Assembly (NCBI RefSeq): GCF_963082655.1
Contig: NC_081554.1
Location: 52,392,750 to 52,456,749, forward strand
Length of the DNA: 64,000 nt
Direction of reading: 5' to 3'
Source: Stomoxys calcitrans
Taxonomy: Eukaryota; Arthropoda; Insecta; Diptera; Muscidae
Position 1 is the first letter of the stretch, and each line of letters starts with the position of its first letter. The position numbers and the translations under genes were made by a program. Below the pieces are notes generated by a model. It saw only the letters and a list, made by a program, of their open reading frames with translations, had not been told where the DNA came from and did no database searches. This document shows, in pieces, positions 10,630-23,448 of this stretch.

Positions 10630-12110
10630 ATTTAGTTTAAGTATAGCTCACAAAGAAACAAATTGCCGAAAGCCATTAATGGTGTAGAGTATGTATATGT
10701 GTGTGTATGTGTATGTCTCATTATATATATATATAAGAAGAATACACCAAGATCACCTAATAATACCCCAACCATCAAAAATACCACATAGCCAACAGTC
10801 TGGTCTACATTATGAAGTATTGGCCCCATACATATATTTCGTGATGTTACCCTCGTTAATAAGACGAATCACAACATAGCTGTTGTCGTGTTTATTTTTG
10901 TTTTTGCCGGTGTTGTTGCCCTTGCTGTTCGTTCGCACGCCAGTGTGGCGAATGCCTAGAGTAAAACGTAACGTTGAAAGGTTAGTCAACTCTACAAGTC
11001 TGCTGCTTCTGTTTGCTACATAGCGTACATAGTATGTATGTGCGCTTGGATGTGCACACACATGCCTTCGTATTTTCTCTTAGAGTCAGTCAGACGTCGT
11101 ACCAAACAATATGACATGCACATACAACCGGTCATTCAAACAAATGGCAGCACAGATACAACGGACATACAAACATACAAGTTGGTTAAATTAACAAGCG
11201 TAAGAGGGACGTATGGTTGGTTTGTTGTTTCACTCGTAGTAAATATGTGATTGACTGCATGAGCATATGTATGAGTGCATTTCGTTTAAGAGTAGGTTGG
11301 TTGAAGGGGTCAAGGTGGGAAGACACCATGTTGTTTTTTTGTTTGTTGGTGATTAAAACATACAATACTACAACGACAAACAAAAAAAACAATACAGCAA
11401 CACACAGAGTGTTTACTTTCAACCTGTTTTGGTCTCTGCCTCTTGAAAACGCCACAAATGCAGCATTACAACGGGCAGAAGTAATAGCGTTGATGGTTGC
11501 CGGTAAACAGGAAACCAGACCAGACTCTTACTGTGTTGCATGTGCATTTACATACACACACATACAGTACCACAAATGCATACCCATAGTCATAGGCATG
11601 CATAAGCCTTGAATGTCCACATGCTGACTTACATGAGTTCCATGACCATTTTGTTGTCGTTGTATTCACAATTTGTTACCTTCTACAATGACGACGACAA
11701 TTTCAATAACAACAAGAACAACAGCGGCAGCAGCAATAGCACCTATTACGTAGTCATGGCTCGAATATGTTATCTACGTCTGGCTCGTTTGCATTGCCGT
11801 TGTTGTTGTTACTCATTTGCCTTACCCTGACACTGGCATTGAGTTCCACATCACTGAGTGGAGTGCTTTGCTGCTGCCATGGCAGCATCGCTTGCAATAC
11901 AACAGCTCGCTGCGACAATGAAACCTTTGCTTTCTTATCTGGCACACTGATGACGAACCAGCCAACCAACCAACACAAGCATATTGTTGCGCTGCTGTCG
12001 TACATAAGCCAAACATAAGAGTGACAATTTGTCTCAGAGAGTTTTGCTCCATTTTGTAGTTTAGTTGCCAGTCTCCATAGGGTTGCCATGTTGTGTGTGA
12101 AAAGGCATGA
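10630..12110. other. Low-repeat island with microsatellites
   Basis: No mobile element of the families seen elsewhere in the window falls here. GT/AT microsatellites lie at about 10697-10737, with CA-rich stretches near 11050-11170 and 11550-11590 and GTT/CAA trinucleotide tracts near 11655-11735 and 11790-11820. Frames on both strands are low-complexity. No splice-supported exon is evident. It may be regulatory or intronic DNA of the let-7 complex region. Confidence 0.45.
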
Positions 12111-12423
12111 ATTGAGATATCAAGTAGCTTGCAAGTACAAATAAATTTTTTTTCTAAAAGTAGTATTTTGTCCCCTGAGTGCTTCTTTCCACATTTGTAG
12201 CAATTTTGAAGAACGCCAGATATCGAAGACGAAGAGAGTGATTCATCAAAATTTTTATTGCATCTAAAAATACGAATGTGACAACCACATTTGAAGTCAA
12301 ATAACCGGGATCAGGGGGAACGACCTTACCCAAAACCCCCCTGAGCGGACATGGAGATCTATAGAGACGATAAGAGACTCAAAGGAAAGATATTTAACAT
12401 CAGATTAGTAATATGAAATCCAC
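12111..12423. other. Unassigned spacer
   Basis: No gene or repeat family is recognised in this stretch between the low-repeat island and the next mini-me-like element. Confidence 0.4.
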
Positions 12424-13410
12424 TTTTTATATCCACCACCATAGGATGGGGGTATACTAATCTAGTCATTCCGTTTGTAACACCTCGAAATATTGATCTG
12501 CGACCCCATAAAATGGGTTGCCCAAAAAGTAATTGCGGATTTTTCATATAGTCGGCGTTGACAAATTTTTTCACAGCTTGTGACTCTGTAATTGCATTCT
12601 TTCTTCTGTCAGTTATCAGCTGTTACTTTTAGCTTGCTTTAGAAAAAAAGTGTAAAAAAAGTATATTTGACTAAAGTTCATTCTAAGTTTTATTAAAAAT
12701 GCATTTACTTTCTTTTAAAAAATCCGCAAATACTTTTTGGGCAACCCAATATATTCTGGATCGTCTCGATATTCCGATTCGATCTAGCCATGTCCGCCCG
12801 TCCGTCCGTCCGTCTGTCGAAATCACGATAAAGGTCGAACGCATAAAGTTAGCCGTTTGAAATTTTGCACAGATATTAAATATTTATGTAGGTCGTTGGG
12901 GATGGCAAATGGGCCATAACGGTTCAGATTTGGATATAGTCACCATATAAACCGATCCCCAGATTTGACTTCTTGAGCCCCTAGAAGCCAAAATGTTCAT
13001 CCGATTTGGCAAAATTTTGAACAAAGACTTAAGTTATAACTTCCAATATCCATGTCACGTATGTTTCGAATCGGTCTATAAACTGATATAGTCCCCATAT
13101 AAACCTATCCCCGACTATCACTTGTTGAACCCTTAGAAGCCTCAATTTTCATCCGATTTGGCTAAAATTAGGAACAAAGACTTGCGTTATGCCTTCCAAT
13201 ATCCATGCCATGGTTCGAATCGGCCTATAAAGAGATAAAGCCCCCATGAAAACCGATCACTTAACTTGACTTCGTGAGCCCCTAAAAGCCTCAATTTTCA
13301 TCCGATTTGACTGAAATTTGGAACAAAGACTTGTATTATGACTTTCGACATCCATACAAAGAATGATCCGAATCGGTCTATAAACATATATAGCCCCCAT
13401 CATAAGCGTG
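12424..13410 (+). mobile_element. Mini-me-like repeat with nested MITE
   Basis: The element begins 'tttttatatccaccaccata', then 'gggggtatactaatctagtc', 'gaccccataaaa' and, after a MITE at 12523-12750, 'tatattctggatcgtc', 'gatctagccatgtccgcccg' and a GTCC run at about 12790-12815. Three or more internal units of the type 'gatatagtccccatataaacc' follow. The 3' hairpin end is missing, so the copy is truncated. Confidence 0.82.
12523..12750 (+). mobile_element. Tc1/mariner-type MITE, copy 1
   Basis: About 228 bp with near-perfect terminal inverted repeats (TGGGTTGCCCAAAAAGTAAT at the left; its reverse complement with one changed base at the right). It shares an internal sequence with four other copies in the window. 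It is inserted inside a mini-me-like repeat. The leftmost T of the terminal repeat is lost. No coding capacity. Confidence 0.93.
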
Positions 13411-13924
13411 GAAAGGCGTTTGAGTGGTGGGCTAGGCACCCCTCAGAAAAGATTAATCCCCCCCCAGAATTTTAAAAATTTCATTGATTTCGACAACATT
13501 TTTTCATATTATTGATTTTCAAAGGGTTTTATTTTACGACTCCGATTATAGTGTACGACTTCACCCCGATGACTCCAACTACGTAGCAATGATTAAAACT
13601 CTGTACCCGGTTAGCATATCGACCCTCTTCGGCGGGCAATAAGCAATCGTTTCACTCAAGCTTACTGTGCGAAAGAACTTCCAGTGCTTTGAAAAGTTTC
13701 GAAAGTGAAGCCGATCCCCAAAAAGAGGTGTGGTAGGGTGTATTTATTCAGCATCTTGTGAGATATTTAAGGTCTTTTAAGGGCCTTCTTAGCGGTCAAC
13801 AGTATGGGTTTCGCAGATTTCACTTCTTACCAAACAATTTGGATTCCTGTCGCAACGTTGAAGTTGTTCTATCCAACAGTTTGATGATAATCTAAATATA
13901 TCCAAGGCAGTTGAGAGGTACTTA
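13411..13924. other. Unassigned stretch
   Basis: No gene is recognised. There is a C-run near 13458-13466 and mixed sequence with no match to the window's repeat families. Confidence 0.4.
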
Positions 13925-14900
13925 CCTTACATGACGTTCAGCTCGAAATTGATTTTGCATTCCTTTGAGGTTGACTACCTGTTTTGTGCTTATCGATCTC
14001 TTCTAGCTTGTGTTTGCTTCGAGATCTCCGTCTTTAGCCTCTTTGCTACTGCGTCCATTTTCTCATTACTCTCAGATGAGATTCTTCTTGCTTTCCAAAA
14101 TACGTCTGCAGTCTAAGAAAATATGTTCGACGTACTCAGAACATACTGCAAAAAGTTCATTATCCCCTTGGATGCAGCAACTTCCTGATAGAGAAATAGC
14201 CAAATGTCATCTGAGACAGGTATCATACGCATAATCCTGTAGCTTCTTCCTCGCAATTGCGGTACAATAATACAAAAGGTGCTCGATTGTATCCCAGTCC
14301 TCCTCGTCACCATTGACCTTGTGGAAGCTCTCCTCTCCCTGTGTCCAGCGCTAGCTCAAACTCCTCAAATTGCCAGTACAGAATTCTATCAGTCGTCCGA
14401 GGTCATGCTTTCTCGGCACCAGGATAGTTAAGTCCTGTACTGCGAAACACTTTGTTACAGGGCCTTGGCCAACTTGCAATCCACGGCAGCCTTCTCCTTA
14501 TTCGCGTAGTCATGGTAGAATATGTATACATAACCACTTCTTAATGGCCCGGGATTCTGCATAGCTTGATAACCTTCCCATTGTGCGAAGAAACTTTTTT
14601 CATCACTAAATCAGTCTCAATAGCACATGACCCGACGCCACAGCTTTCAGTGTCACCTAGCTGTCCACATATATCATTACATTCCGATCGTCTCGCCTTA
14701 AGAACCGCTAGGACTTCTGCCTGAAAGACACTAACCCGTTCAAAACACTGTATGGCTCCTTGTTTCCCAGGATGTCGATGAAGACTCCTTTCCCGATGCC
14801 TCATCCAATTTAGACCTAACCGAGTAAAAATAAAATCCTGAGAATGGCGGAATACCCGCAGCCAAGAGATCACTTTTCCGAAATACCAAGTCCAGTTCAT
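13925..14900 (-). pseudogene. LINE RNase H/C-terminal fragment (minus strand)
   Basis: On the minus strand of 14541-14900 the segment VFQAEVLAVLKARR matches the second conserved region of the RNase H domain found in I- and R1-group LINEs. Further downstream (minus strand near 14280) 'TIEHLLYYCP' fits the terminal cysteine/histidine motif of the same polyproteins. Stops and shifts break the frame. The copy is a relic. Confidence 0.65.
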
Positions 14901-14924
14901 ACTGACATTTAAGCCGATAACGCC

Positions 14925-15765
14925 GTCCGTCTCTCTGTCGAATGCACGCTAACTTTCGAAGAAGTAAAGCAAGCCGCTTGAAATTTTGCATAAATACTTC
15001 TTATTAGTGTAGGTCGACTGGGATTGTAAATGGGCCATTTCGGTCCATGTTTCGATATAGCTGCCATATAAACCGATTTTGGATCTTGACTTCCTGAGCC
15101 TCTAAAGGGCGCAATTCCTATGCGATTTGGCTGAAATCTTACATAACGTGTTTCGTTATGGCTTGCAACAACTGTGCTAAGTATGGTTTAAATCGGTACA
15201 CAACCTGATATAGCTGCCATATAAACCGATTTTGAATCTTTACTTCTTGAGTCATTACAGGGCGCAATTATTATCCGATTTGGCTGAAATTTTGCATGAC
15301 GTGTTTCGTTATGACTTCAAACTGTGATAAGTTTGGTTCAAATCGGTCTATAACCTGATATAGCTGCCATATAAACCGATCTTGACTTCTTGAGCCTCTA
15401 GAGGGTGCAATTACAACGTACAACGGCTTCTCCCATTGTGAAATATGGTCTGAATCGGTCTATAGCCTGATACATATAAACCGATCTCCCTATTGTGCTT
15501 CTTCAGCCCCTTATAGGCGCAATTCTTATTCGGATTGGCCGAAATTTTACACAATGACTTCTACTATGGTCTCCAACATTCAATTCAATTATTGTCCGAA
15601 TCGGACCATAGCTTGATATAGCTCCAATAGTATAGCAATTCTTTCCTTTTATCATTTGTTTGCCTAAAAAGAAATACCGGGCAAAGAACTCGATTAATAC
15701 GATCCATGGTGGAGGATATATAAGATTCGGCCAGGCCGAACTTAGCACGCTTTTAATTGTTTCAG
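14925..15765 (+). mobile_element. Mini-me-like repeat, 5' truncated
   Basis: The copy starts at the 'gccgtccgtctctctgtcg' core and runs through about four internal units with 'gatatagctgccatataaac' and 'gacttcttgag'. It ends with 'aagattcggccaggccgaac' near 15750, where TTCGGCC-AGGCCGAA is a short inverted repeat. The same terminal hairpin marks the copy at 43200-44035. Confidence 0.85.
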
Positions 15766-17105
15766 ATAATCTCTTATCCAATTCATCAAGTACCTAGGTA
15801 CATGAGAAATCTTCCCTAGGACTTACTTGAATGCCCATCTGAACATAAGAGTTTTATTATTGATGTCTAGGGTCGCTAGGGAAGTATGGACCGATCATCA
15901 TAATAGGGCTAGCCTTCGAAAAGCGGACAAATTGCCCTTTTAGTTGGAAAGGTAACGCTACCCCTATCTTACCACCACCATTTGGTGGCTATGAAACTAC
16001 AAGGAGGAAGGCGAATATTAAAATTTTAAACATCATTGAAAAATGGCTTTGACCTCAAATTATAAAACAATTTGTACTTTAATCTCATTTATATTAATTT
16101 ATCCAAGATTCAACTTTTTCCTATTTAGAAAAAAATTTGTCAAAAACAAGTTGTTTATAGCGGCAACCCTGGTTGTCCCCCCATCTCTTATCTCTTTTTT
16201 ATTTGCTGAGTCTTAAATGTCTTCATGTCCCACAACTTGCAATACTACAACAACAAAGACAATTTCACATTACACTACTGCTCAAACACATGCATAAGTG
16301 CTTACATACATACATGTGAACACTCATAGTGTAGATAATTTTTGTATGTCTGATATATTCATATGTTTGTGTGTATGCATCAATATGACTTGTTTTTTTA
16401 ATTGTCCACTTTTCGTTTTGCTGTTAAAGTTGGGGTAGCTCCGAAGCTTGGCTCTTCTTTTATAGGTTTCTTACATATTTATAGGTCCTGTTAGCTCTTT
16501 GCTGTTTGTCGTCGGCGTTGTAGTTGTTGCTGCTGTTGTTGTTGTTATACTTTAATGTAGGGGAAGGCCATCGTTGTTTTCATTACGATGAGGTAATTTC
16601 TTTAAAATATAGTAGTGGGCATTATTGGAGGAGGAAGAAGGAGAGTGGTAGCATATACGAGTATGTGTGCTTTTTTTACGTTTGTGTAGCTGCTGTGTAT
16701 GGTCAAAAGGAAGTCTCATTTGTTTTGAGAGAATTGTGTCATTTATTAGAGGTTATGACACAATTTAGATAATTTTTTAATTATTCCTAGTATTTGTTTT
16801 GGTCATGAGAATGGCAAAGGATGAAGATTAAAGCAAATATCAATTAGGAGGGTGAACATTAGTTAATAGCCATATGTCTTTAATATCTCAACAGAATTTG
16901 AAATCAATTTGAATTTAAGATAATATATGTAGAGTAAATCGTCCCATCCTATAAGGGAGATTTTTTTTTGCAAATAGAGAAACGCATACCCTCTATTTTT
17001 CCCCTTTTGGTCCCTATAAGCGAAATACGAAATATCATGACGATCGGCTAATGATAACGCGTGCCACCACTGCATTTTTTGGAATGCATTGCATTTAGGA
17101 TGCAA
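15766..17105. other. Low-repeat island
   Basis: No gene or known repeat family is recognised. A GTT/GCT trinucleotide tract lies at about 16515-16548, and CA/TG-rich stretches lie near 16260-16390. Open frames are low-complexity. Like the islands at 10.6, 21.3 and 31.5 kb it may be host regulatory or intronic sequence. Confidence 0.4.
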
Positions 17106-17109
17106 TTTA

Positions 17110-17455
17110 AGGAGTGTTCATAAGATCCGTTCAGGCCGAGTGCGTTTTAGTTGTTAAAGTTTCTTTTTTGAATAGGTTTAGCGCACAACATGAGCCTTTT
17201 AAGGGTTCAAGAAGTCAAATCTCGGAATGGTTTTGTAAGGGGGATATATCAGTTTGTAGACCTCTTCGGATCCTTCTCTGTAGTGATGTTGGAAGTTAGA
17301 ACGGAAGTCTTTGTGCCAAATTCCAGCCAAATCGAATGGATACTGAGGCTTTTGGGAGCTAAAAAAGTTAAATCTGGCGATCGGTTTTTATAAGGAGCTA
17401 TATTAGTTTATTGATCGATTCGAATCATACTCGGCACTAATATTTTAGGTCAGAC
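17110..17455 (-). mobile_element. Mini-me-like repeat fragment (minus strand)
   Basis: The reverse complement shows the family's units: 'atccgatttggctg...' type phrases, 'cccttataaaaaccgatcgc' and a degenerate 3' end near 17120 ('ttcaggccga'). Two internal units remain. Confidence 0.7.
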
Positions 17456-18589
17456 CTCTATGCACCCAAGTAAGGTGCAAGAGAACAGAAACGACAGATA
17501 AACGGAGACCAAATCATAAGACAAAACGGTAGAGACCCGGGAAGACGGGGACAAATGCTCACTGGTGAGAGTTTGGTCCAGCCTGCCAATTTAGGTCTTA
17601 ACAGAACTCCATAATGACATGAAGAGTAAGTGCCAGGAGGGAATCCAGGCACGGAAAAGGCTGTTCGCCCATAATTCTGTACCTCCTCCTCGGTTGCGGG
17701 GGTTGAGTGATTTAAAATTTACTCGATCGTCTCCATCTCCTTTATAGCCATTGGCCATACTGCAGAAACTCATCTTTCTCTTTGTCAATCAAGATGTAGA
17801 AGAACTGACGTTGCAATGGCCAGTCAGGACCCCTATCAACAGTCATGCTTCACCGGGCCTAGCATAGTTAATGTTAGGTTGACCAGTTCGGTTTTTGAAA
17901 ACCGGTTTTGCGGTTCTTTGGGCTGAATATATTAATAGGTTTTTTATTTCATTAACATTTTATCTGTTCGATCGCTGTCTCAGAAATTGATAAATGGATA
18001 TGCCGCTCGACTTCATCTTAAGATTCTGCATATAAATTTTTATAAAGCTTCTCTTTTAGAAAAAATAACCGGTTTTTTTAAACATCTTCAATATTTAAAA
18101 CCTTTTCAAAAAAGTTTATTTTTGCAAAGTTCGATAAGGGTTCTCTTTTATAAGAAATAACCAGTTCAACTGGTTCTATTTTAAATTTTCAAAACTCAAA
18201 CCGGGCTTTCAAAAAAGTTTATTTTTTGAGTAGTTCTAAAAACGGTTATAGAAAAAAACCCTCATTCCCGCTTCAACTCAACTTCACGTGACCGGACACA
18301 AGACGTGTGCAAACTTTCGATGCAACTAATAACAATCGCAACCGAAGTTCATTCCTCGGATCGTAAGCAAGTCAAACAAGTCGTATAAATGCCTAGTATA
18401 TACCGCAAAGTGATCAATTTGGTTTCTTGTTGTTTAATGAGGGGACCAACATGTGGTCTTGGTGCTGCTAACTGCATACCATGTTTGTGAACGCGACAAA
18501 GTCAATTAGTCTCAATGCATCATCAGAAGTTTCCTTGTAAAGGCTACATTTTTTCATCGCTGGACCAAAGATTTTCTGCCTTCCTAGGT
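17456..18589. other. Unassigned stretch, AT-rich on the right
   Basis: From 17456 to about 17870 there is a short minus-strand frame with no clear motif, possibly LINE-derived. From 17870 to 18300 there are AT-rich phrases with repeated 'aaccggttt' words ('gaaaaccggttttgcggttc', 'taaccggtttttttaaac') that form weak palindromes. No gene is recognised. Confidence 0.4.
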
Positions 18590-20790
18590 TAGGTTGGGTT
18601 GAAAAGAGGGTGCGGATATTAATCCACCCCATGCCACTGTGGACATACACCTAAGCCAGTAAATGGCTTGTTGTGCGCTCTAAAAACTAAAAAATAACCA
18701 TGTAACGCCCCTAAGTTGGTTCATGTCTGGTATTGTTTCCCCACCTAAGTACCGGTGTCTGTTGGCCGCGAAAGCCGGGCAATTACATAGGAAATGCTCC
18801 AATGTCTCATCATCTTCCCCACATGTCCTTCACATACCATCACTTGTCGCACCGATTTTTTGTAAGTGAGCAAGCTGTCCTTTGTGTCCTGTTATGTTAC
18901 CGAAAGATTTACTGACCTCCTTCTCACTTCCTTTCAGTAGTACCCTCATCCTCTCACGATCCGGATCTCACCATAGGATTTTCACCATCCTACCGACTGT
19001 TTCGCTATTCCACAGCGTTCGTAGCCCACGCACTTAACTCGGACAGCTTCGACCTGAAAGGCTCCGGGTTAACCAAGTTTATTGACGGCAGTCTTCTGAC
19101 CTCCACTGCCAAATTCATCTGCTTTTTCATTCCCCCTTACTCCGCTATGGCGCGGCACCCAAAGATCGTGTCATCCTCATATATGGCGTTAATCTCCTTA
19201 TACTCCAAGACTGTACGTGACCTCATCGTTCTGGCTGTTATTGCCCTGATGGCTAGTTAACTCGACGTCCTCGCCTGCGTTTCCGCCTGCAGTATCGTAT
19301 TATGGTCAGGCAGTCTAAAAAAGATCACAGTCCCTGGGACAATCCCTGGAACAATCTAGAACCCCAGTCCCTCTCTGTTCTCTAGCTTTGATTCATCAGT
19401 GTAACATGATCTTCCAGATGGCAATATTAGCGTTCCGTCAATCCAAGACTGTCCCGCTGCCAGCAGTGCCTCGCACTCGACCTCAAATGTCGCCTTAGGT
19501 ATCCGATCGGAAACCTCTCCCATTCTTTCCAGGCTTCCTATCGTCGCTTCGATTATACCGCGATGGCATGACCTGCTCCTGTCCTCTTTCCATTCTCCCA
19601 TCGCCTTAAGTCTCATAGCCGCAATGGCTGCCTCACATTTAATCTGTGTGTCTATGGGTCGGATATCTAGCATAGTCTCGAAGGCCCTAGTGGACGTGGT
19701 CCTCATCGCTCAGCCTCTGCCAAGACAACATGTTCTCTGGTCCTCATGTTGCACTTTTTCTCCATAGAAGTCCCTCAAATTACTGAGGCGTAAGTAAGTA
19801 TTGGTTTAATCACGCTCCTCTAGAGCCTCCTCTTTCAAATAGTGCCAAACATCAGGTGAGCCTTTAGTACTCTCCTGAATGTGACACTTCTAAGTAAGTT
19901 TGCTATTCAAGATCACTCCTAAGTATTTGACCTTGTCAGATATCGAAATCACTTTATTGAGGAAACGTGGTGAGTCAAATTAGTCCACCTTCGTCTTCCT
20001 CGTGCACAGTCATATTTCAGTCTTCTCAGGGCTAACACTGAGACCCCTGGGTCTAGCCTAGTTATTGTAGATGTCATCTGCAATACCCTATCGGCCTTTC
20101 TGCATTACTGATCAGATCCTTACCCCTTAGGAGGATTATAACATCGTCTACAAAGCATATCCCTCCCCAGTCAGCATCCATAATAGGTTATTATGATGGT
20201 CACCCATGGGAGTGATGATAAAATGTCCCTCGGTGGCGTGCCCTGTGCCAATTTCTCCATTATATGTATGTCATGGGACCCTCAATTTATCCACCTGTTT
20301 CTTAGCATATGGTTTATCCAGTCTCTAAAAACCCGATCCACCCGGTACTGGTCTAAGGATTGGACCAGTGTGTTAATCTGCACATAGTTGAAAGCTCCTT
20401 CGATGTCAATACATGAGGCCAATGTGTACGTCTTGACATAGAAGGATTCTTCTATTTTATGTACAACTTCGTGCATGGCACGACCCACCGACCCTTCCTT
20501 GACATAGGTATGCTGTTTGAATTTGAGCAGTCCGCTGGATGTCTTTATCATGGTGTACACAATACGTTCCATGGTTTTGAGTTGAGAGAACATAAGGCTT
20601 ATAGGTCTATAGGCCTTTGGTATCGCATATATTGGCTTGCTGGGCTTGGGTATAAATACCACCCTTGCCTACTGCCAGACTTTCGGAGTATATGCAAGCC
20701 TTCTTATATTGACACTAAAATCTCCTAGCACGATTTTAATGTCATGTGCAGGCATGATTCACATGTCCTCTTCAGACGCTTATAAAATAT
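18590..20790 (-). pseudogene. RNase H-bearing LINE, copy A (minus strand)
   Basis: Reading the minus strand in order: a reverse transcriptase segment (20282-20662) with YRPISLMFSQLKTMERI and the motif-A-type stretch ASCIDIEGAFN, then an RNase H segment (19356-19706) ending in SCYTDESKLENREGLGF, where the D and E fit the RNase H catalytic start. A C-terminal region follows (18720-19050). This order (reverse transcriptase then RNase H) is typical of I/R1-group LINEs. Stops and shifts show it is dead. It shares long blocks with copy B at 41035-42990, for example 'gcgaaagccgg' and 'aattacataggaaat'. The YADD box was not located in frame. Confidence 0.82.
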
Positions 20791-21135
20791 ATCATGGTCT
20801 GTTCCTCCTAGTCCTTTGCCGAGCATGGAGCCCGATTAGAGTGGTGTTAATAATTTTGGCCTTTATTTCTAATTTGTCATCCACCAGAGTAAATCTGGAG
20901 GCAAGGTGTTTTAGTTGCCTTTTAACCACAAATCCATAGTACAACTCATGACGCTTTTCATGGTAGCCATAATGCAATGCGTCAACTTTCGGTGTTGGGT
21001 TATACCGCCACACCCAGCCTGTTAAAGTTCCTGTAAAGCGGTTATGTTGGCCTTTTCCATTTCTAAAACATCCACCAGTTCCTATACTGGACCTTTTCTG
21101 TTTTCAGTTGGGACATTCCACGCCAAGATTCGCAT
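20790..21135 (-). pseudogene. RTE-like LINE endonuclease head (minus strand)
   Basis: The minus strand starts near 21135 with LRILAWNV, then TALQE, and continues at 20792-21013 with YGYHEKRHELYYGFVVKRQL. This is the same order as the endonuclease of the plus-strand RTE-like copy at 23.2 kb (KYEADITASQE, then FGCGFVVSRRL). It therefore belongs to a different LINE from the reverse transcriptase segment directly beside it. Confidence 0.72.
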
Positions 21136-21137
21136 AG

Positions 21138-21260
21138 TCTGATATAACTGCCATATAAACGAACCGTCCGATCATTGAGCCTCCAAATTGAACAACTATG
21201 CTATCGCACTGAATTTTAGCTAAAATTTTGAATATTAAGTTCTGTTATGACTTCCAACAA
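21138..21260 (+). repeat. Mini-me-like repeat fragment
   Basis: A single unit with 'gatataactgccatataaac' and 'gttatgacttccaacaa', the signature phrases of the internal units elsewhere in the window. No ends are present. Confidence 0.7.
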
Positions 21261-22925
21261 TTATGATATGACTTCATAATGGTCATTATGATCATATTAA
21301 GTCTCCTACATTGTGGTATTTAATTAAATATACGTTTTTATTATATGACGATTAAAAAGTAAAAAAAAAATGATAAAGGCTATTAAAATGCTAACGCTTA
21401 TCTCATAAAATACCATAAAAAATGATAAGTGATTTGCAATGTACATAATTCCCTTAAAGGTAACACACTCACCATTATTAAAAAGAAAAAACTTCTTCAT
21501 TTCCGGTACAAACAATCTTAGATAGCAATACTGTTATAATTTGCTCCAAGAGAGAGTCATTAGTGCATTCTCTCTCTGACAAGCACTGGCATTGCAGGGA
21601 AATTAAATAACAATGACTTCCGGTTAAGCTGAAAAAGAAAAAAAAAGAGAGAGAGAGAGAGCAATGTTTGAGAGCTCTTGACATAGAGTGTAAATGACCT
21701 TTGTCAAAGAGCCTTAATTGAAGAGTATTGGTTGTTGAGAGTTGCCAACTCAAAGGCAATGATATGCAACAGTTTTAAGAGCATGCAGCATAGCAACATG
21801 TTGATGCTCGCTCAAGTATAGGGTACTGTGTTGCTGCAACATTTTTTATGTGTAGTCACTAGCAAAGATGCCAAGGAAACAAAGAAACGTTTATTAACGC
21901 AACCAACATGTTTTAAACATGCTTGGCCCCGGACAGGGTTAACATTCACATGCACTTGCTTCACCAACATAAACACACACACACACACACTTACATTTGT
22001 CGACACAACGGAATAAGGAAGGAAGCATAACAAACAAAATATAATAAAAAGAAAAATGGACAGAAACCTACCCAACATACGCAGCAGACTTACCGGTCCG
22101 CCTGTATATTTTTAGGTTCTACGCTTCTTTGCCATTTTTTTTTTTGGTTGCTGCCTTTTTTGTTTGCCCCATCAAGGTTTTTGTTGCTGCTGTTATTTGT
22201 TTTTTGGCCGTATGATAGCTAACATGCATGCATGCAGGTCGTTGGTTGAGAGATATGGACAGGCAGGCAGGCAGGGTGGTTTTGTTGTTGTTTCATTTAT
22301 GCTCTTCCTTTTTGTTGTTCGTTTTGCCTTTGTGGTGTCGGGGGGTGTTTCACGAAATTTTGTGTTGAGGCAGGTCCTGAATACACAGAAATTGTACACA
22401 CGAAAAATAGGTACAGCCAACGAACTCTTGACAATGGGGAAAACAGATGATGTTGCACACATACACACATACTCAGCCATATCTTGTTATTCAGTTGTTG
22501 GCGCTGAGGTCTGGGCAAGAGGAGGTAACAATGGTGACGTTGGCGGTCGTGTGATTGGGATTGCGGTGGACTATGTTGATGATGATGATGATGATGATGG
22601 TTGGTTGGTTGCTTGCTTGTTGTTTGGTGGGTCGTTTGGTTATTCCTGCTGCTGTTGTTGCTGCTGCTGCCTCTGTCGCTTATGTTGTTCGTTGGTGGCT
22701 CTGACAGCGCTATGTGCCATGAGAATGGCGGTATGGCTCTTTCTGTGCTGTTAAATTTTAAATTCGTATAGACACTGGAGTTTGTGGATAGTGCATTAAT
22801 TGCGGTTAATTTGTACGCTTTGTTGGAATGCATGACATAAGACTCGTAAAAAGCCTAGGCTTTTGAGGTATCACTTTGTTGTTCAAATATTTCCATAGGA
22901 GAATAAATGAAAAATATTTTGGCCT
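21261..22925. other. Low-repeat island with microsatellites
   Basis: There is a GA tract at about 21645-21661, a CA tract at 21972-21990, GGCA repeats near 22262-22275, a GAT tract at 22578-22600 and GCT/GTT tracts near 22645-22675. Long frames on both strands in 22164-22833 are products of these tracts (glycine/valine/cysteine-rich one way, histidine/glutamine-rich the other). No recognised gene or transposon. Confidence 0.5.
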
Positions 22926-23448
22926 ATTTAAAATAACAAACAAGATAATGGTAAGGCAAGCATTTTGGTTAGGCTAAACTGTAGTTTTTGAAATTTTAAA
23001 AAATAAGCCAATGTGGACATATACCGAACAGGGACGATCAGACCAACGAGTGCATAGAGAAAACGTTCCAGTATCAGCGTCTGTTCCCTAGTTAGGGGCG
23101 GCTGGAGGCGAGCGTCGAATCTTGGAGCAAGAAGCTCGCGACATCGAGGGGGGCTCTGGCCCACTAATCTGCCCCCAGATAATTATAAGGATTACTCTGG
23201 GAAATAAAAGAATAGTAAGAACGGGCTCAATTTATGTTGATGGCCCATGCAAATAAAAAATGACCATGCTTTGCGGATTTGCACCTGAAATGGGCGGACT
23301 CTTTACAGAGAAGGTGTAGTATAGGCACTGGTGAATGTATTGGAGAAGTACGAGGCAGATATTACCGCCTCACAAGAAGTGCGATGGACTGGGAATGGCG
23401 TCACAACAACATCAAACGGTGGCGAACTATTTTATAGCTGTCATAATA

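Noticed and set aside
17870..18300. AACCGGTT-rich words as binding sites
   Set aside because: Loose and AT-embedded; no regular spacing or neighbouring gene to support an operator-like role.
22164..22833. Overlapping frames of 178-196 codons on both strands
   Set aside because: They are driven by GAT, GCT and GTT tracts and encode low-complexity peptides on both strands; no domain, no splice or start context.
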